Shown here: one piece after another, positions 49,150 to 62,260 of the stretch
Layout: the number at the start of each line of letters is the position of its first letter
How positions within the stretch are numbered: position 1 is the stretch's first letter
Origin: Homalodisca vitripennis
Taxonomy: Eukaryota > Arthropoda > Insecta > Hemiptera > Cicadellidae
Length of the DNA: 64,000 bases
Direction: 5' to 3'
NCBI RefSeq assembly: GCF_021130785.1
Contig: NC_060211.1
Coordinates: forward strand, 122,833,001-122,897,000
Program-made: the position numbers and the translations under genes
The notes under the pieces: generated by a model
What the model saw: only the letters and a program-made list of their open reading frames with translations
Databases searched by the model: none
What the model was told of the DNA's origin: nothing

Positions 49150-49480
49150 GTAGGGTAAAGTTCAGCCAGAAGCCGAGGACTCTCGAAGGCCGGGGTTTGA
49201 GAGTGGCTGGGAAGTCCTAGAGGCAGAGAGCTCTCAAAAACCGAACCTGCGTAGTAGTATAATCCGGAGCCCGCTAGAGTCCAGAGCCTGCTAGAGTCCG
49301 GGGACTGCTAGAGTCCGGGGTCTGCTAGAATCCGGAGACTGCTAGACATAGACTTGCTAGAGGATATGAACTACAAATAGTGGGGAACTGCCAGAGACAT
49401 GGGGCCTGCCGTAGGTCGTTACTTGCCAGTGCCCGGGAGAGAAAACCTCTCGGAACTTGAGAAACTCCCAAACTCAGGGA
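49150..49480. repeat. GC-richer patch with a 17-bp minisatellite
   Basis: From 49264 to about 49348 there are five units of the form CCGGAGCCCGCTAGAGT with point changes. Related GCTAGA and GCCAGAG words spread on both sides from about 49150 to 49450, so the array was probably longer and has decayed at the edges. The minus open frame 49325-49561 is produced by it. Confidence 0.8.
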
Positions 49481-50639
49481 GCTTATAATTACGATATGAG
49501 TTTCGAGTACTGTCAAACTTTTACAATAATTATTTATTTCGATTCGTCTGCAGCCAATCATGCCACTGGTATATCAAAAAATTGTTGATTCTACAAATAG
49601 AATCCTATTTTAAAAGTATACTGAGTGATAGTTTTTGTTTTTAATTTAAGTTAATTAATTTTAGAAACAATATAATGGTCGTACAGCAGTTCTCTTCTCT
49701 CAGGATATAACAATATTTAATTTTCTTTTCCTTATGTGCAATTATTTAGCAATGACATATGCATTTACAATGATTCAGTTGTAAAGGCCCTCGGAGAATC
49801 AAGACTGTATACCAAACGTTTGGTTATAATCCTTTGTTCGACCGATTATACAATATAATAACAATGTATAATTACAACTATTCGATTCTGTATAATATAT
49901 TTTAAAAAACTGCTTTATCAAAATCCCAAATCTCGGTAGCGGATTAACATTGAATTTATAGGAGGCCAGTAATTATTAATAAGGTTTTACCATTTCACAT
50001 TATTCTGCTTTTTGTTACATCACTTATAATTTTCTATTTACCTACTACATATGAGTTTTGAATAATATGACTAGCACTCAGCGAGAAACTAAAAAAATAA
50101 CGAAACTTAATATGTCTGAGATTTGATAAGTGTAAAATGTATAGCGTCATTCAACAATACTACAGTTAAAACGAAAAATGTAATATAACTGAACTATTTT
50201 CATATTTTTACTTCATGAATCACTTCTTTATCGTATGTCTCTCCAGGACTGCGGTTAGTGATAAAATGTTTCATTGCTTTAGGCTTGACAATAATAAAAT
50301 TTCTTATATCTTTCCTTTATCCTTGTTTAAAACCGTCCTTAATTTTAGTTCGGTTGGAAGATTTTTAACTAATAAAATGTTCGGATTTATTTTAAGTGAA
50401 GAATAAGTGTGGGCATACAAATATTTTAGTTTCATCAGTAAACGCATTAACTCTGTTATTTTTATTATAATGTTTATTATTCGTTTTACCCAAGGTGGAT
50501 TTAGTGTAATAATTTTGTCATAAGATATTTTTCTATTTAATTTCGTTTCTCACTTCTTCTCAATTTCTTAGAAGAATATCTTTAAAGTCGTGAATTTAAT
50601 CGTGAACATTTTTATATGGAAGAGAAACAACCCTGACTG
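49481..50639. other. AT-rich noncoding DNA
   Basis: The open frame 50215-50406 shows no family features. Nothing else was recognised. Confidence 0.4.
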
Positions 50640-50850
50640 TCCCTAAGGCTGATGCTGGTCACAAGAAAACACATAACCCCGACCCCTTGTGTGTTATTGT
50701 ATCAGGACCTTGAACCTCCGGGCTTCTATAATCTGTTACCCTTATCAACATGGACAGATTTTCCTTAGCATTGGCATTTTTATAGGACGAGAATCTCAAC
50801 GAAGCAAAACCACCATTTGTCCAATAGATATACTTTTCCAAATATAGTTT
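50640..50850 (-). other. Possible unrecognised coding relic
   Basis: The minus frame 50841-50659 reads YIYWTNGGFASLRFSSYKNA and later VTDYRSPEVQGPDTITHKG, with balanced composition unlike the AT-driven frames around it. It ends at TGA and has no long extension upstream. I do not recognise the family. It could be a TE or processed-gene fragment, or chance. Confidence 0.2.
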
Positions 50851-51371
50851 TATAATAAATAGATATATGTAGTAAACATTACAAGTTTTTATCTATAATC
50901 TGTATATTCTTCAAGAACAAATCACAAACTTAATAACTTTAATTAAATGAATAGTATTTATTTCGATTTAAAAAGATGTTTTTTGCATTTTACATAGTTC
51001 CATGTTCTTTTCTGAAAATTCATACATTATTTATTTATAAGATAGGTATATAGTAGCAAGCTTCGCTGATATTGCATGCTAAATTTCAAGTGTAATAATT
51101 GCACTTTAGAGATGTTCTGCGGATTACAGCCACAATGCATAAAATAAATGTTTAATATCCCCAGCAAACAAAAAGAAGTTGTGTTAATCTACTGAGCCAT
51201 AGGCTTTAATTATACGCATCCAAAATGCCATGGCTAGACGTGCACCTATATACAACTAATTCTTATCTATGTAGAAATGCAGTTTCATACAAAATCTTTC
51301 TTTTCAGATATCTTGCCACATATATATTCAAATTTGTGTTAATTAAGTCTGGTTTCATTGCAGTTTTTTAA

Positions 51372-51410
51372 ATAATAAAGGCCTTTCCTCATAAAAGAGG
51401 CCTTTATAAT
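51372..51410. repeat. Short palindrome, 13-bp arms
   Basis: ATAATAAAGGCCT at 51372 pairs with AGGCCTTTATAAT at 51398 with one mismatch, loop about 13 bases. Confidence 0.7.
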
Positions 51411-52619
51411 AAAGAGCTTTTGTGTTAGGATAGTTAAGCTACATGTGCTAATAAGTCACATATTTAAAACTTCAATATGATTATACTTAGTATGTTTACA
51501 AACATATTTATTCTACTATTTTTCTCTTTCCATATTTGTTGTCCATAAGAACAGCGTAAAAATGTGTTACTAGCGTTCAGACAAATCTCATGGAGTGACA
51601 TGCACAATCACCAAAGTCAGTGTTGCCCATATAGGAAACAAGTTTTATGCAAAGTTTCAAGTATATTAGTTATTTAGACTGGCTGATATTAAATTATCCC
51701 AGACCTTCGATTGAAAGTCTTCGCTAATGCTCAACCAACTAGTGAACTAGTTCATATTATAAGGATGTTAGTAAATAATTTCTATTTAAATAAAAGAAAG
51801 TAAAATATCTTCATTTTCCATGTGGTGTCATAGGCAATACGCCATGTCACGAAACAGAATTAGTGTCCGAGATCAATGTCAAACTGCCTCAAACAAGGAT
51901 CAAATTAGTAACTAATTAATAGTCGTGCAGTATGTCCACAAACTATCACATTGACCCCATTATGTCTCCTTGTAGACCCTTACTATTAAGGTGTCAACTC
52001 TGACCCAGCTAGCTGAGGCCAGTATTTCAATAATCCTCAACCGCCTTACAAATATTATTAAAATTATCCTTTTTAAATGTCATAGTCCCTAGTATTTAAT
52101 GGGTTTAGAAAAATGTGTATTTAAAATCGACTGAATATCATTTATTTCTCGTGTAACACATAAGCACTATATTTGAAAATTCCATACAAATGTTTTTCAC
52201 TGTAGCATTATTATATTTATGGTAGATTCTTTAAAAAATGGTCAAAATCTCTAACAAGACTAATGCATTTTTTATTAATTCAATTCGTTTGAAAATATTA
52301 AATCGTCATGTTATTCCGCTCCGTCGTATCAGTAGTTTTGAACACCTCTGATAATGATAAAGATTTTAAATGCCAACTGATTAACATCGTACACAGAATT
52401 CAAAGCGTACGTGTCTGATGACGTCACTATTACATATGATCTCCGGGATCACACGATTCTTCGTGGTTAAAAATTACAAGAATGGAAATATTATTAATTG
52501 TTCGACCTGATGTGAATCAGAAGTCTTAGGTAAAGGTTAGTAACATGGTGCTTACATTTAGGCAGACATATTTGATCCAAAATGCGTACCTATAAAAAAG
52601 TAGTACATGAAAAGCATAC
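51411..52619. other. Noncoding DNA, nothing recognised
   Basis: AT-rich throughout with no ORF or repeat that I can support. Confidence 0.4.
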
Positions 52620-52860
52620 CTTAAACTCATCATCAAAGCCTGGAGAAATCGCGCAAGAAATGCCATCACTACTTCGTGCATGAGCTCTGCTGTAACACGC
52701 CATCCCAGGTAAGTGGAGTATTAGCAGGAAATTCCATTGCGGCACTGTCCCTCAGCACGTAGACAGGACAAAAGACAGGATGGTGATGGAAGGAGAATGG
52801 GTAAACGCTTCCGGCCTTCTATTTTTTCCTGATCTCAAAGTCATCATGTGTTTCAGAACG
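52620..52860. other. Less AT-rich anonymous patch
   Basis: Balanced base composition. The plus strand has CCCAGGTAAGTGGAG, which looks like a splice donor, and a readable frame LIIKAWRNRARNAITTSCM before it. The minus strand also reads without many stops (GWRVTAELMHEVVMAFLARF). Neither matches a family I know. Confidence 0.2.
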
Positions 52861-54177
52861 TTACTGACTTCACTTTCTCTGATTGTTAGAATTTGTGTAA
52901 ATTTCCTTGTTATTTGTTTTTAATACTGGCAGTGAAAGTTGTCTGACTTCTACAGAAGGTATTATACTAGTTTATGTATGATACCAGTTACAAGTCTGTG
53001 TGTGTTTTTCTTCTTTTTTGCTATGATAGATAGTTTAGCATACACAGCTTGGCAGGCGAGATGTTAGTATGTCGTAGTCGATTTCAATTAAGAGAGATTT
53101 TGTGTGATTCGTTACATAAAAAAGCGCTTAGTAATATACATATGGGTTTGACATGTAAGGAATGTGGCTAAACAACTCCATGGTCGTGAAAGACAAGAGC
53201 TAATTATTGTAGAGTGTCTCAGAACAAAAAAATAGTGCGTAGAGCTGGAAAATGAACTCTATCTGAAAAAAGTGCCAGGCAATCCTTGTGAATTTGAAAT
53301 TGAAGTAAGAATTTGAAGTAATTAGAGAAATTTTGAGTGAAATTTTGAAATTTTATACCATGAAAAAGTATCAAACCAACTTGTAAAAAGAACTACTGAC
53401 GATATTAAAATAGAAAAAAAAATTTTAGATGTAGTAAGTGGCCTCTTATGTGTACACTTCAAAATTTGGGATTTACGTGGAAAATTTAAATCAATAGAAA
53501 AAGTTTCTAAGGAGAGGAAGATTTGTTAGTTAGTGGTTAATTACAGCAAATTAAAAAGCACACGAAAATTCGCGCTAAAATATTTGACCTTGGAAAAATA
53601 TTGGTGGTTGTAAATCTGACTTTTAAGCAAAGGTTCGAAATATATCTTTGCACGATTTGGTTTTGACAATGGAAGGATTGTAAACGAAACAGGATTTTTC
53701 GGACTTTCTAGTTTCGGATCACTAGTGTTAATAATTCTTTTTATCACTTAATAACGGCAAATTTCCAGAAAATCCTTTTTCCGGGAAATATAAATTTCAC
53801 CCTATCGATTGATAGTTGTGGATATAGATTTCAATAACTTGATAGAGGTGGAAAAATTTAGAAGATGGGTTTATGCAGGATGGCAGCCTCGTTTAGAAGG
53901 CCAAACGGCTCGAAAGGTGACTGTCCACGTTCAAAAGAATACGGAAAATTTTTGAAAAGTGGGGAGTAAAGATCTTCCGGAATAGCCATAATCATTTGCG
54001 ATCGTTATTAATAATTTATTAATAAGTATTAGTAATCATTCATCTTGTCATGGAAATCAAGATTACACGGGCAATTTCTTAATCTTAATCAAGGCACGAA
54101 GAAAGATAGATGAACTGGCTTAAAACGACATTTTGAATTCTACAACGATAAGTTTACAAGAAAAGCTTTATTGCATT
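52861..54177. other. AT-rich noncoding DNA
   Basis: A readable stretch on plus near 53810-53940 (FRRWVYAGWQPRLEGQTARK) is unassigned. Nothing else is visible. Confidence 0.35.
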
Positions 54178-54277
54178 CCCCCCCACCCCCCCCCCCCCCC
54201 ACCCCCCCCCCCCCCCACCCCCCCCCCCCCCCACCCCCCCCCCCCCCCACCCCCCCCCCCCCCCACCCCCCCCCCCA
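54178..54277. repeat. C15A satellite array, 16-bp period, second locus
   Basis: A residues fall at 54185, 54201, 54217, 54233, 54249 and 54265, exactly 16 apart, and a last A at 54277 after 11 C. Same unit and same orientation as the array at 34007-34103. The unique sequence on either side does not match between the two loci. Confidence 0.97.
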
Positions 54278-55810
54278 CAGTACTTACTAGAGCTAATTAG
54301 CAAAATGAAATGTGACTTAAAATAGGTTAGTTTTCAGGTCATTAATTTGAAGGTCAATCATTTACTAATTAGCAGTTAATATGCAAAAAATTAAAAACTT
54401 TATTTAAAAATCTTCAGTGTAAGACGTTTGAAGAGGACATTGAAGTTTGAGTGGAGGAATCACGATGGTGATGGTAGATCCTGCTAGAGTTCTTCTGCTG
54501 TAAGGAGGGTTGGTGAACGTTTTATATGTCAATACTGCTAGTATGTCACTGAAACTCTTAAAAGTCCGATTTTAACATTAAAACATTAACCATAAAAGTG
54601 CAGTAAAATATATTTTAAACCGATAATCGAGCAGTACAAAGGATGATAATGGAAGCTATTTTTTGTAATTAAAACCAATCTTAATATTTATTCAATTTAC
54701 TAATATTATTACATTATAGTTTGATAGTGTACTTGTTGAATTTTAATAATAATTGTTGATGGCGCCGTATTTTAGTAAAACGATATTAGCATCAAAACTA
54801 AAATGTAAGATTTGAAAACCAAGCGGTGCAAAGGACTTTGCTCTAAGCTTCTCCAAGCTCTACCGAAAAACGATACTGCAAAGTGTAGCAGTGAACGTAT
54901 AATGTATCAAGTAGGCAGATACTTGCCTTTGCATCAGTTAATAGTCAGAATATTAACATGATAAAAATCGTATAAAAAATCTAAGTGTAAAATGTCATAA
55001 TAGATACTTATATTGATTCATTGTGTCGCTATATAGATACGGTTCTAGGATTGCATGATAATATCCTGCTATTATCTAAAAGAAATAAAATAAAGTAATA
55101 TAATAATAAGATAATTCCACAATAATAATTTTCAGTGGAATAAAATCATATTCAAATATATGATATCTCTATGGCTGTGTTACAAAAATAGAACAATATA
55201 TTTCTAGAGGTATTTTGCCTATTTATAGGGACAACTTCGGTTAGGTGCGTCACATATTTCTCTTTCTTAGTAGTTTAAAGACTTGGTTGTTTTCAAATTC
55301 TAAGATTTTCTATATGACCCCACACTTGTTAGCTAATTTACTGACTAGTGCTGGATAAATTTAACTTATGGCTGTTAATTTAAGTTTACCTTTCTGTTTT
55401 TCCACACAATACCTTGAAAAAACCGGACATATTGATTAAGATTTTGCATTAAGTTTAATTTTATGTGAGATTCACTAAGTTCTATGATGGTGCATGTCAC
55501 TCTAAATGATTTTGCTATGCGTTACCGAATATATTTACAATCGTCTTATGGGTAACCCCAGTAACGGAAAAAATGGCTAAATAATATTTTTTTTAACTAA
55601 GCACAATCATATTTGATATTCACGTGTGTAGTAACAATACTTAGCCAACATAACCTAGCTTAATTGTGTCTTTTACCAATTAATTCTGTTACTTATGTAT
55701 TCATGTAAAAAAATTAAAGTAAAGGTTGAATTACAAAAAGTATTTGGTTTGCCTGGCCTCCTTTCTGGATTAGAAACGGTCAAATACCAAATTATTGACT
55801 TGTAAAAGTA
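54278..55810. other. AT-rich noncoding DNA
   Basis: No feature recognised. A short less AT-rich patch lies at 54420-54530. Confidence 0.4.
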
Positions 55811-55896
55811 TCGATCCTGATAATTTAATGGTAGCATGCTTGCCTGGAATGTGAGAAATTTGGGTTCGAATTCCAGTGGAGCAAGTACTTTTTTTA
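55811..55896 (+). pseudogene. tRNA-like Pol III sequence, probable SINE head or tRNA pseudogene
   Basis: The right half keeps tRNA features: an anticodon-type arm CTTGC-CTGGAAT-GTGAG (5 bp with two G-T pairs, GGA in the anticodon position) and a T arm with box B GGGTTCGAATTCC at 55862-55874, followed by GTGGAGCA and a T7 run at 55889-55895 that would stop Pol III. Box A is the worn TAATTTAATGGTAGCATG. The acceptor and D stems do not pair, so it is not a working tRNA. The minus open frame over it is a shadow. Confidence 0.5.
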
Positions 55897-57429
55897 TAAA
55901 ATCTTTACTGAACATTGTAGACTGCTTAGTAATTTATGTACTTATTGAATTCATAAATTATGTTTACAGTATTTATGAATTTAAAAACTGATTTTAATTC
56001 ATCATTTTCAATAATCTTTTTTCCACTCTCTGCAAAAACAGTAGTAAGAGTACAAAATCCTTGTTTTATTTTTTAGTTAAAATATATTATTAATTTTCAA
56101 GTATTACTTGTAGGCTTAGTTATATTCCTAATACAAAATACAATTAGTTTTGATGATCCCAGTGTTTATTCAGGTTTGTCTGCTACCCAATTTGCGTTGA
56201 TTTTCCAATTGTATACTTGAAGTGACATTAAAATTATCTTGTTAGATTAACTTTGAAAATACTACAGTATTACATGCGGATAGGCATTTTTATGTTTTTC
56301 CATTATAGTTTAACTAAAATCATTTATTTAAACGAAAATAAAAAGAGTCAAAATACGTAACTCGTATTTTTGAAAAAGTCTAATGATAAATAATTACAAA
56401 AATATAAATATAAATAAATATACATCTAATAAATAATACATCTAAACATAGTATATTTTTTGTATATTTTGAGTGTATGTCATACCGAATGTACATTTAT
56501 GATTTAGTATGCACTCGTCATTAGGTGAATTAGTCAGTTAAGGCACATATTTTTTTTTACTATCGAAAAAAATTACATGTGTATCATTATACCATTGTGA
56601 CTATAATTTATATTTAACTAGCGGCTATATGCAATTTCCTTTTGAAAACAGGGATATTGTTGGTATGTTTCTTTTAATTGAAATTTTAAATACTCCTGAA
56701 TATGTGATAATGGTTGAAAAGTATTCCAATCTACTAATCCATTTTAAATTTAATTTTCAATACCACTGTTTTTAAGTATTTAAGTCAGAGTGTGAGACCT
56801 TACGCAGGTCTGAGAAGCCTTTTCCGCTCAAAAACTGTATATACCTATAGGTATTTCAAGACCCCTTCTAAGTTTTTTCTAGAGTATTAGTTATGTTTAT
56901 CATAGCCATAGCGTAAGTATATCATAAATGTGTGTGTAATTGCTTTCCTTTATACATCTATTTTATCCCATATTACATCGTTATGAAGAATTAAGAACAT
57001 GTTATTCTTATTTCCTTTCAACTTAGAATTTTTGTAATGAGTGCAAAAATATAATTAATTAATAATTTAAAAATAAAGCTCTTTAAGGAAGTTCTGTGCA
57101 TTCTACAAGGTAAATAATGAACGATTATGTAGCTTTGTAAGGAAAGTATAAAATGTAAAATGTTATTATAAATATGTAGTTACAAATTTTCGAAGCTACA
57201 AAGGTTTTAGGTATTGCGTTTGGAAGTAATTTAACATCTTAAAACAAATTTGAAGATTAAAACCCATATTTTGTTCTTAGAAAACTTAATACCTATTTAT
57301 TCTACGTATAATAAATGTTTATTGTACATCAACGTGTGTAACTGTAATGCCTATAATTGATCTAATAAGTATCTATGAACTGTAAGTAGACAGTCACTAT
57401 CTTTATAGACACATTGCTATAAAAGCCTG
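55897..57429. other. AT-rich noncoding DNA
   Basis: No ORF, RNA gene or tandem array recognised. A less AT-rich stretch at 56780-56830 has no known motif. Confidence 0.4.
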
Positions 57430-57630
57430 CTAAAAGCAATCAGTCAATGGATAACCAAATGCTGGTCGCAGATACCGGGCGAGCTAGGCAAGGTTTAATA
57501 CCTCCATTGTACAACATCCTGTGGCAATATTGACTGTGGCGTTCATTCCAAACTGCACAGACCGCCCGCCAATGTTCTGCCGAGCGGGACACGATTAACT
57601 TGGCTCAGTTTATTTACTCCTTACCAAGTT
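57430..57630. other. Isolated GC-rich island
   Basis: Contains ACCGGGCGAGCTAGGC, GACCGCCCGCC and GCCGAGCGGGACACG inside otherwise very AT-rich DNA. No open frame, no repeat partner in the window. It might be a promoter, a conserved noncoding element or a TE end. Confidence 0.25.
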
Positions 57631-58705
57631 TTAGTAGCTGTCCTCGTTTTAAGCACTTCAAACCTTAAGTTTATCTTTTATTCAGAATTCTTTTTATATA
57701 AATTTATCGAGAGTCAATTTTTTTTAGATTTCAGTTGTTTCTTACTAGTTATTTATATATGTTTAATTGTAGGAAGCTGCACAGTTATAAAATTTGTAGA
57801 AGGCTAATATAAAAAATATAAATAAATCTAATGTAGAAGGCTTCTTAAGATTTTAATAATATTTAGGGTCTAAATTAAAGACCAATGAACTATATAGTCA
57901 TAATTTGAACGTTCATTTCCATAAGCTTATATGTTTTTAGTTATCAGTAACATAATTGCAATGAACCCAAATACACTAACGGAAATTAGTTAGGGATTGA
58001 ATGACTTATAATTGTATCCTTTGTTACATTTTTTTAATTACATTTTGAGTAATATTTTCTTTTGAAGGCTTTTATCTCTTTCAGATCAAGTTATTAATTT
58101 TTAGTATATTACTCCTCTGTACAAAACTTGTCCCTATTGCTTCCTTGACTAGCGATCGTTAAAATATAAGAGGCTTTATTTGTCTTATCTTTCGTACTAA
58201 TCTTTTCTGCAATATTCAACACCTAATTGACTAAATAGTTTATACTTGCATTAATTTTAACTTCTTACACTTAGATTCACAGTTAGATCTTAAAACCTTG
58301 GGCTCATGACGATATGTGTGACTATTTGTGTGTGTTATATTCCACGGGTACTTAAAAACTCAAATATAATATATTCTTAACATTTATGGATGAACATGTT
58401 TCTTAGTAAATATTATTTTCTTCCGTGCACACTTTCATGGTTGATATATTAAAACCTACCATGACTTCATTGGTTTAGAATACTTTCAGTATTACCTTTT
58501 TATTAAAAATTAAAAAATAATGACATGTAAAAGATTGTTGGCTTAGTATATTAAAAGAATTATAATTCATTTATAATTTAAGTTTCTGTTCTTTATATCG
58601 AAAACTAGTTGTAAGTAACCTTATGCATTAAAAGATATTTATTCAAACTAAATCAAATGTACACGCATATATATATATATATATATATATATGATTTTAG
58701 TTTGA

Positions 58706-58746
<41 letters not shown>

Positions 58747-60669
58747 GTTCATAGAGCTCATTAGTATTATCTTTTAATGAACTCCGTTCTACAGTCTTCA
58801 AGATTATTCACACTTATATTACAGTAAGTTTTCGTTTTAAATCTAAACTAAATTAATTATCAGCATAGATGAATAACAACTTTATAGATATTTATAGTCA
58901 CTTTATCTACTTAATGTGTTATAACTACTTATTTACAAAGAACATACAAAATTGATACAAAGTGCACAACTTCTGTCTCGAGGTCATAAACACTAGAACC
59001 TACGTGACACAGCCGGCAATCTCAGGCACTGCCAAGTGCAGTAAACCAAATTGTTAACTTACCACCCGACCACAAAACATTGTGACTTTATGTTACACTT
59101 TTTCTCATTATAACTGGCTTTTTTATATATACATCGTTTAAATACATTACACACCTAGTAATAATTAATGAAATAAGTTAATTTCATTTTTCTTTTATAA
59201 GCCACAAAGCTTTATTTACTTATTTTTAGTATACATTTAAGTATTATATTTCGAACCACAGACCATAAGTAAAGGAGAAGTTTCAATTTAGTTCAAAATA
59301 GAGCTGGCGTTTTAAATCTTCCAAATCTTAATCACTAGGCTCCTGAAGGATGCACTCAAAATTGTGAGTGTACACTGTAGTTTAGGATTGTAATTTCTGT
59401 AAGCCCACACTCTATACTATTTATGACTTCCCTGACAGTAAACAATAGGATAGTGGAACCCCTAGAAGCCTCCATTCTCAAGGACCAATCGCATTTTAGA
59501 TTGATATAACTTCAAATGTTTAAATCTAACTTTTAAAAGATAGCATTGTCTTAAACATCCCAACTCCTGACTCTAATATATCTCTAAAAGCTTCCACACT
59601 TCACCATCTTCTTACTTATTACAACACCCGGTTGTTCTAAAACTTAGCCTATGGAAATATCATACTTCGACTGGAACCTGCGTAACTGAAACAACTTTGT
59701 GCTGTTTAGTGGTTTCCTGCCAACATGACAGGCTAAGGCTGTTCTACTAGAAATTTTGTAGCTACTAGAAATTCTTAGGATCTGAAAACATGTGTTTTTC
59801 ATTTGTAAATCAACCTCATGGAACAATTAGGAAAGAGAACCTAACTTATATCACGCATTACCTTAACGCAAATGTTCAATAGGAACCCTTAGATTTGGGA
59901 CGTAAGTTATTTCCTTGTTATACTGAGGTTCATTAGCCATGAGAGTAACAGGACATATACTTTTAAATCTGGGCCCACAGAAAACCTTACTTATTAGCTT
60001 GAGCCATTGATACATTTCAGCTTATTAAGAGTCCTAATTCTGAATAGTTACCAATTCCTAAAATGTTATTCTAAATAGTCAGGTAATTCATGAAGTGACT
60101 GCCTCTAATTGGAATCGAAATATAAAGAATTAATCACCTAAACGAATATCTTAAATGTCATATGAGTGTGTAGGCACTACCGATTATAATATAATATCGG
60201 TTATAAAATGTAAATAAGCATGTATTTAATAAAGCTATATTTAGAATAAATTATCGCAGATTAATCATAAAAATCTGTTTAGAAATGTCACGTAATCTTT
60301 ATTTTCTTAATTCAAAATTCTCAATTCAGATTCCTAAACTTATTCATATAACTTTTTGACTGGTCTGTCGTGTATGTGGGAGCTCTAAATACTTGTGCAC
60401 AAACTGTAAAAATAGTATGCATAGGCATTACATATAGTTTATGTATTGTTGTAAGCGGTAGTTCCTGAACTCGTGACTTGGATACAGGCCAGACTTCTCA
60501 AAATAAGTACCTATTCAATATTTTGTGTTTTTTAGAATGAGATAAGTACGTTGAATCTCACTATAGCCACTCTGTGTAGCGTTTTAGTTTAAATATATTA
60601 GTAGAGACAAATAAACTCACACAGAAAGCTTAGCTTGGATCTGGACCTGTCAGGGTTGTCCGGCCAGAC
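57631..60669. other. AT-rich noncoding DNA with two AT arrays
   Basis: AT arrays at about 58665-58692 and 58712-58738 flank an inverted pair ATTCAAACTAAATCA and TGATTTTAGTTTGAAT (about 58640-58708). Nothing else was recognised. Confidence 0.4.
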
Positions 60670-61100
60670 TCTCTTTAACTCTCTGACTGTAAATCTTAAG
60701 GTTTAAAGGCTCAAAATCAAACTTTGGACAGATATATTTCTAACATGCCCAAATAAAATTATTAGCTAAACTCATTCTCGTTTTTTTTTTAATCGATAGA
60801 GGAAATTTTCTTTATAAATCGTTTGTTAGCAACGTTAGTTTTGGTTGAAGTCAAATTTGAGGATATATAAAGATTTATAAATTTATGTTTTTGATATCAA
60901 TGTTGATATTTTTTTTGTAAGTTTCTCTATCAATTTCAATAAAAACCTGTCTGTCTAGGTAAAAAAATGCAAATTGTCTCTCAGCTTCTAGACAATACAA
61001 AGAGATAATAAACTAAGCATTTAACAGCTCTAACTTAAATCAAACTTTGGACAAATATTTGTCTTATATATCAAAACAAAATTATTAGCCAAACTCATTC
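60670..61100 (+). repeat. Direct duplication, about 110-120 bp x 2
   Basis: Unit 1 (about 60670-60780) and unit 2 (about 60980-61100) share AACTCT/GCTCTAAC, AAATCAAACTTTGGACA, AAATAAAATTATTAGC against AACAAAATTATTAGC, and CAAACTCATTC or TAAACTCATTC. Spacing about 325 bp. Confidence 0.6.
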
Positions 61101-62014
61101 AAGTTATAGATAAATATATTATAATATATTAATAGCTGCAATTCGTGTTTTCACAAAGATGTTCCTCTTTAGTTACACTATTTAGACCAAAGATCATTTT
61201 TTCACCACTACATTCGACAATAGCTATTCAATCAATAGCCATCTTAAATATGTATTAAATTTCTTAAGTTTTAAATATGATGAGTTATAAAAAGTTGTAT
61301 AAGTGAATGGCCGACTCCAACTCAAACAGGTAGCGAAATAATAGCATAATGTTTGTTTGTTAGCTGGCCTCATTCGATAAACAATAACAATCGCCATGAT
61401 TATAACAATTTATTTAAAATTGTACGTAAATTTAAATATTATATAGGCTAGATAAAAACATGTTATGCGCTTTCAATCCAAATTTAAAACAACTTTTAAT
61501 CACATCTCTCATTATCACTTAAGGTTTTGCAACAGGTTACAAGTATCAACAGATAAAAGATAGACAAGGCTAAGAAAACCTAAAAGTGGTTTCGAACTGT
61601 CATGTATTGAGCAAGAAAGTTTTAATATAGCGTTTTAATATAACACTCGCACCAGGTTTTGAGAAATTTATAATAATAGAACATGAAAACTATTGAACAC
61701 AATTGATACAATAGTTTCAAATTTATTGCATAATTTTTTTTTAAATAACACGTTAACTGAAAATGTAACAGTCATCAGCGTTGACATAAAATTATTTATA
61801 TACAATTTAATATTTTATGTCGAAATTGACATATTAGGTCTACTTTTCTTCATACTTCAATTGGGTTATAAATAGAGGTAGTAAGTAATGGACGTTATAT
61901 GCAGTAAGGATTCAGGTAAGCGAAGCGAAGTGACAGGAACTGTCTCCAAAACGGCAGGAAACTTTAAATTGGATTGAGGAATGGTAGCTCTCCTGCCGAA
62001 TAGAGATGTATGGA
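61101..62014. other. AT-rich noncoding DNA
   Basis: The open frame 61693-61875 is AT-driven. No other feature. Confidence 0.4.
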
Positions 62015-62260
62015 GAAATGAAATGAAATGAAAAATGTCTTTATTAGATACAAATTTAGGACTATAAAGAAGTTAGGAGTGTATGTATTATAAGAATAAC
62101 AATGTCCTGCCTTATTTTATGATCGTTTTACTTCATTTATTTATTAACAACTATAATAAAATATATACAACTATGGCTAAGCTGAGTCCAGATCACCGAC
62201 CCTGAGTCTGCTCTACGTCAAAGAACTTTCCGACGGCTCCTCGAATTTATTTTTATCATA
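62015..62260 (-). mobile_element. 3' end of a non-LTR retrotransposon or SINE
   Basis: Read on minus, AATAAAGACATTTTT is followed by CATTTCATTTCATTTC (62015-62045), a polyadenylation-like signal plus short-repeat tail typical of insect LINE 3' ends. The sequence upstream on minus, to about 62260, is partly less AT-rich and probably the 3' UTR. No coding part remains. Confidence 0.5.

Noticed and set aside
34007..54277. CRISPR-like array from the regularly spaced A residues
   Set aside because: The unit is a single 16-bp tandem repeat without unique spacers, in a eukaryotic context.
55811..55896. Functional tRNA gene
   Set aside because: The acceptor and D stems do not pair and box A is degraded.
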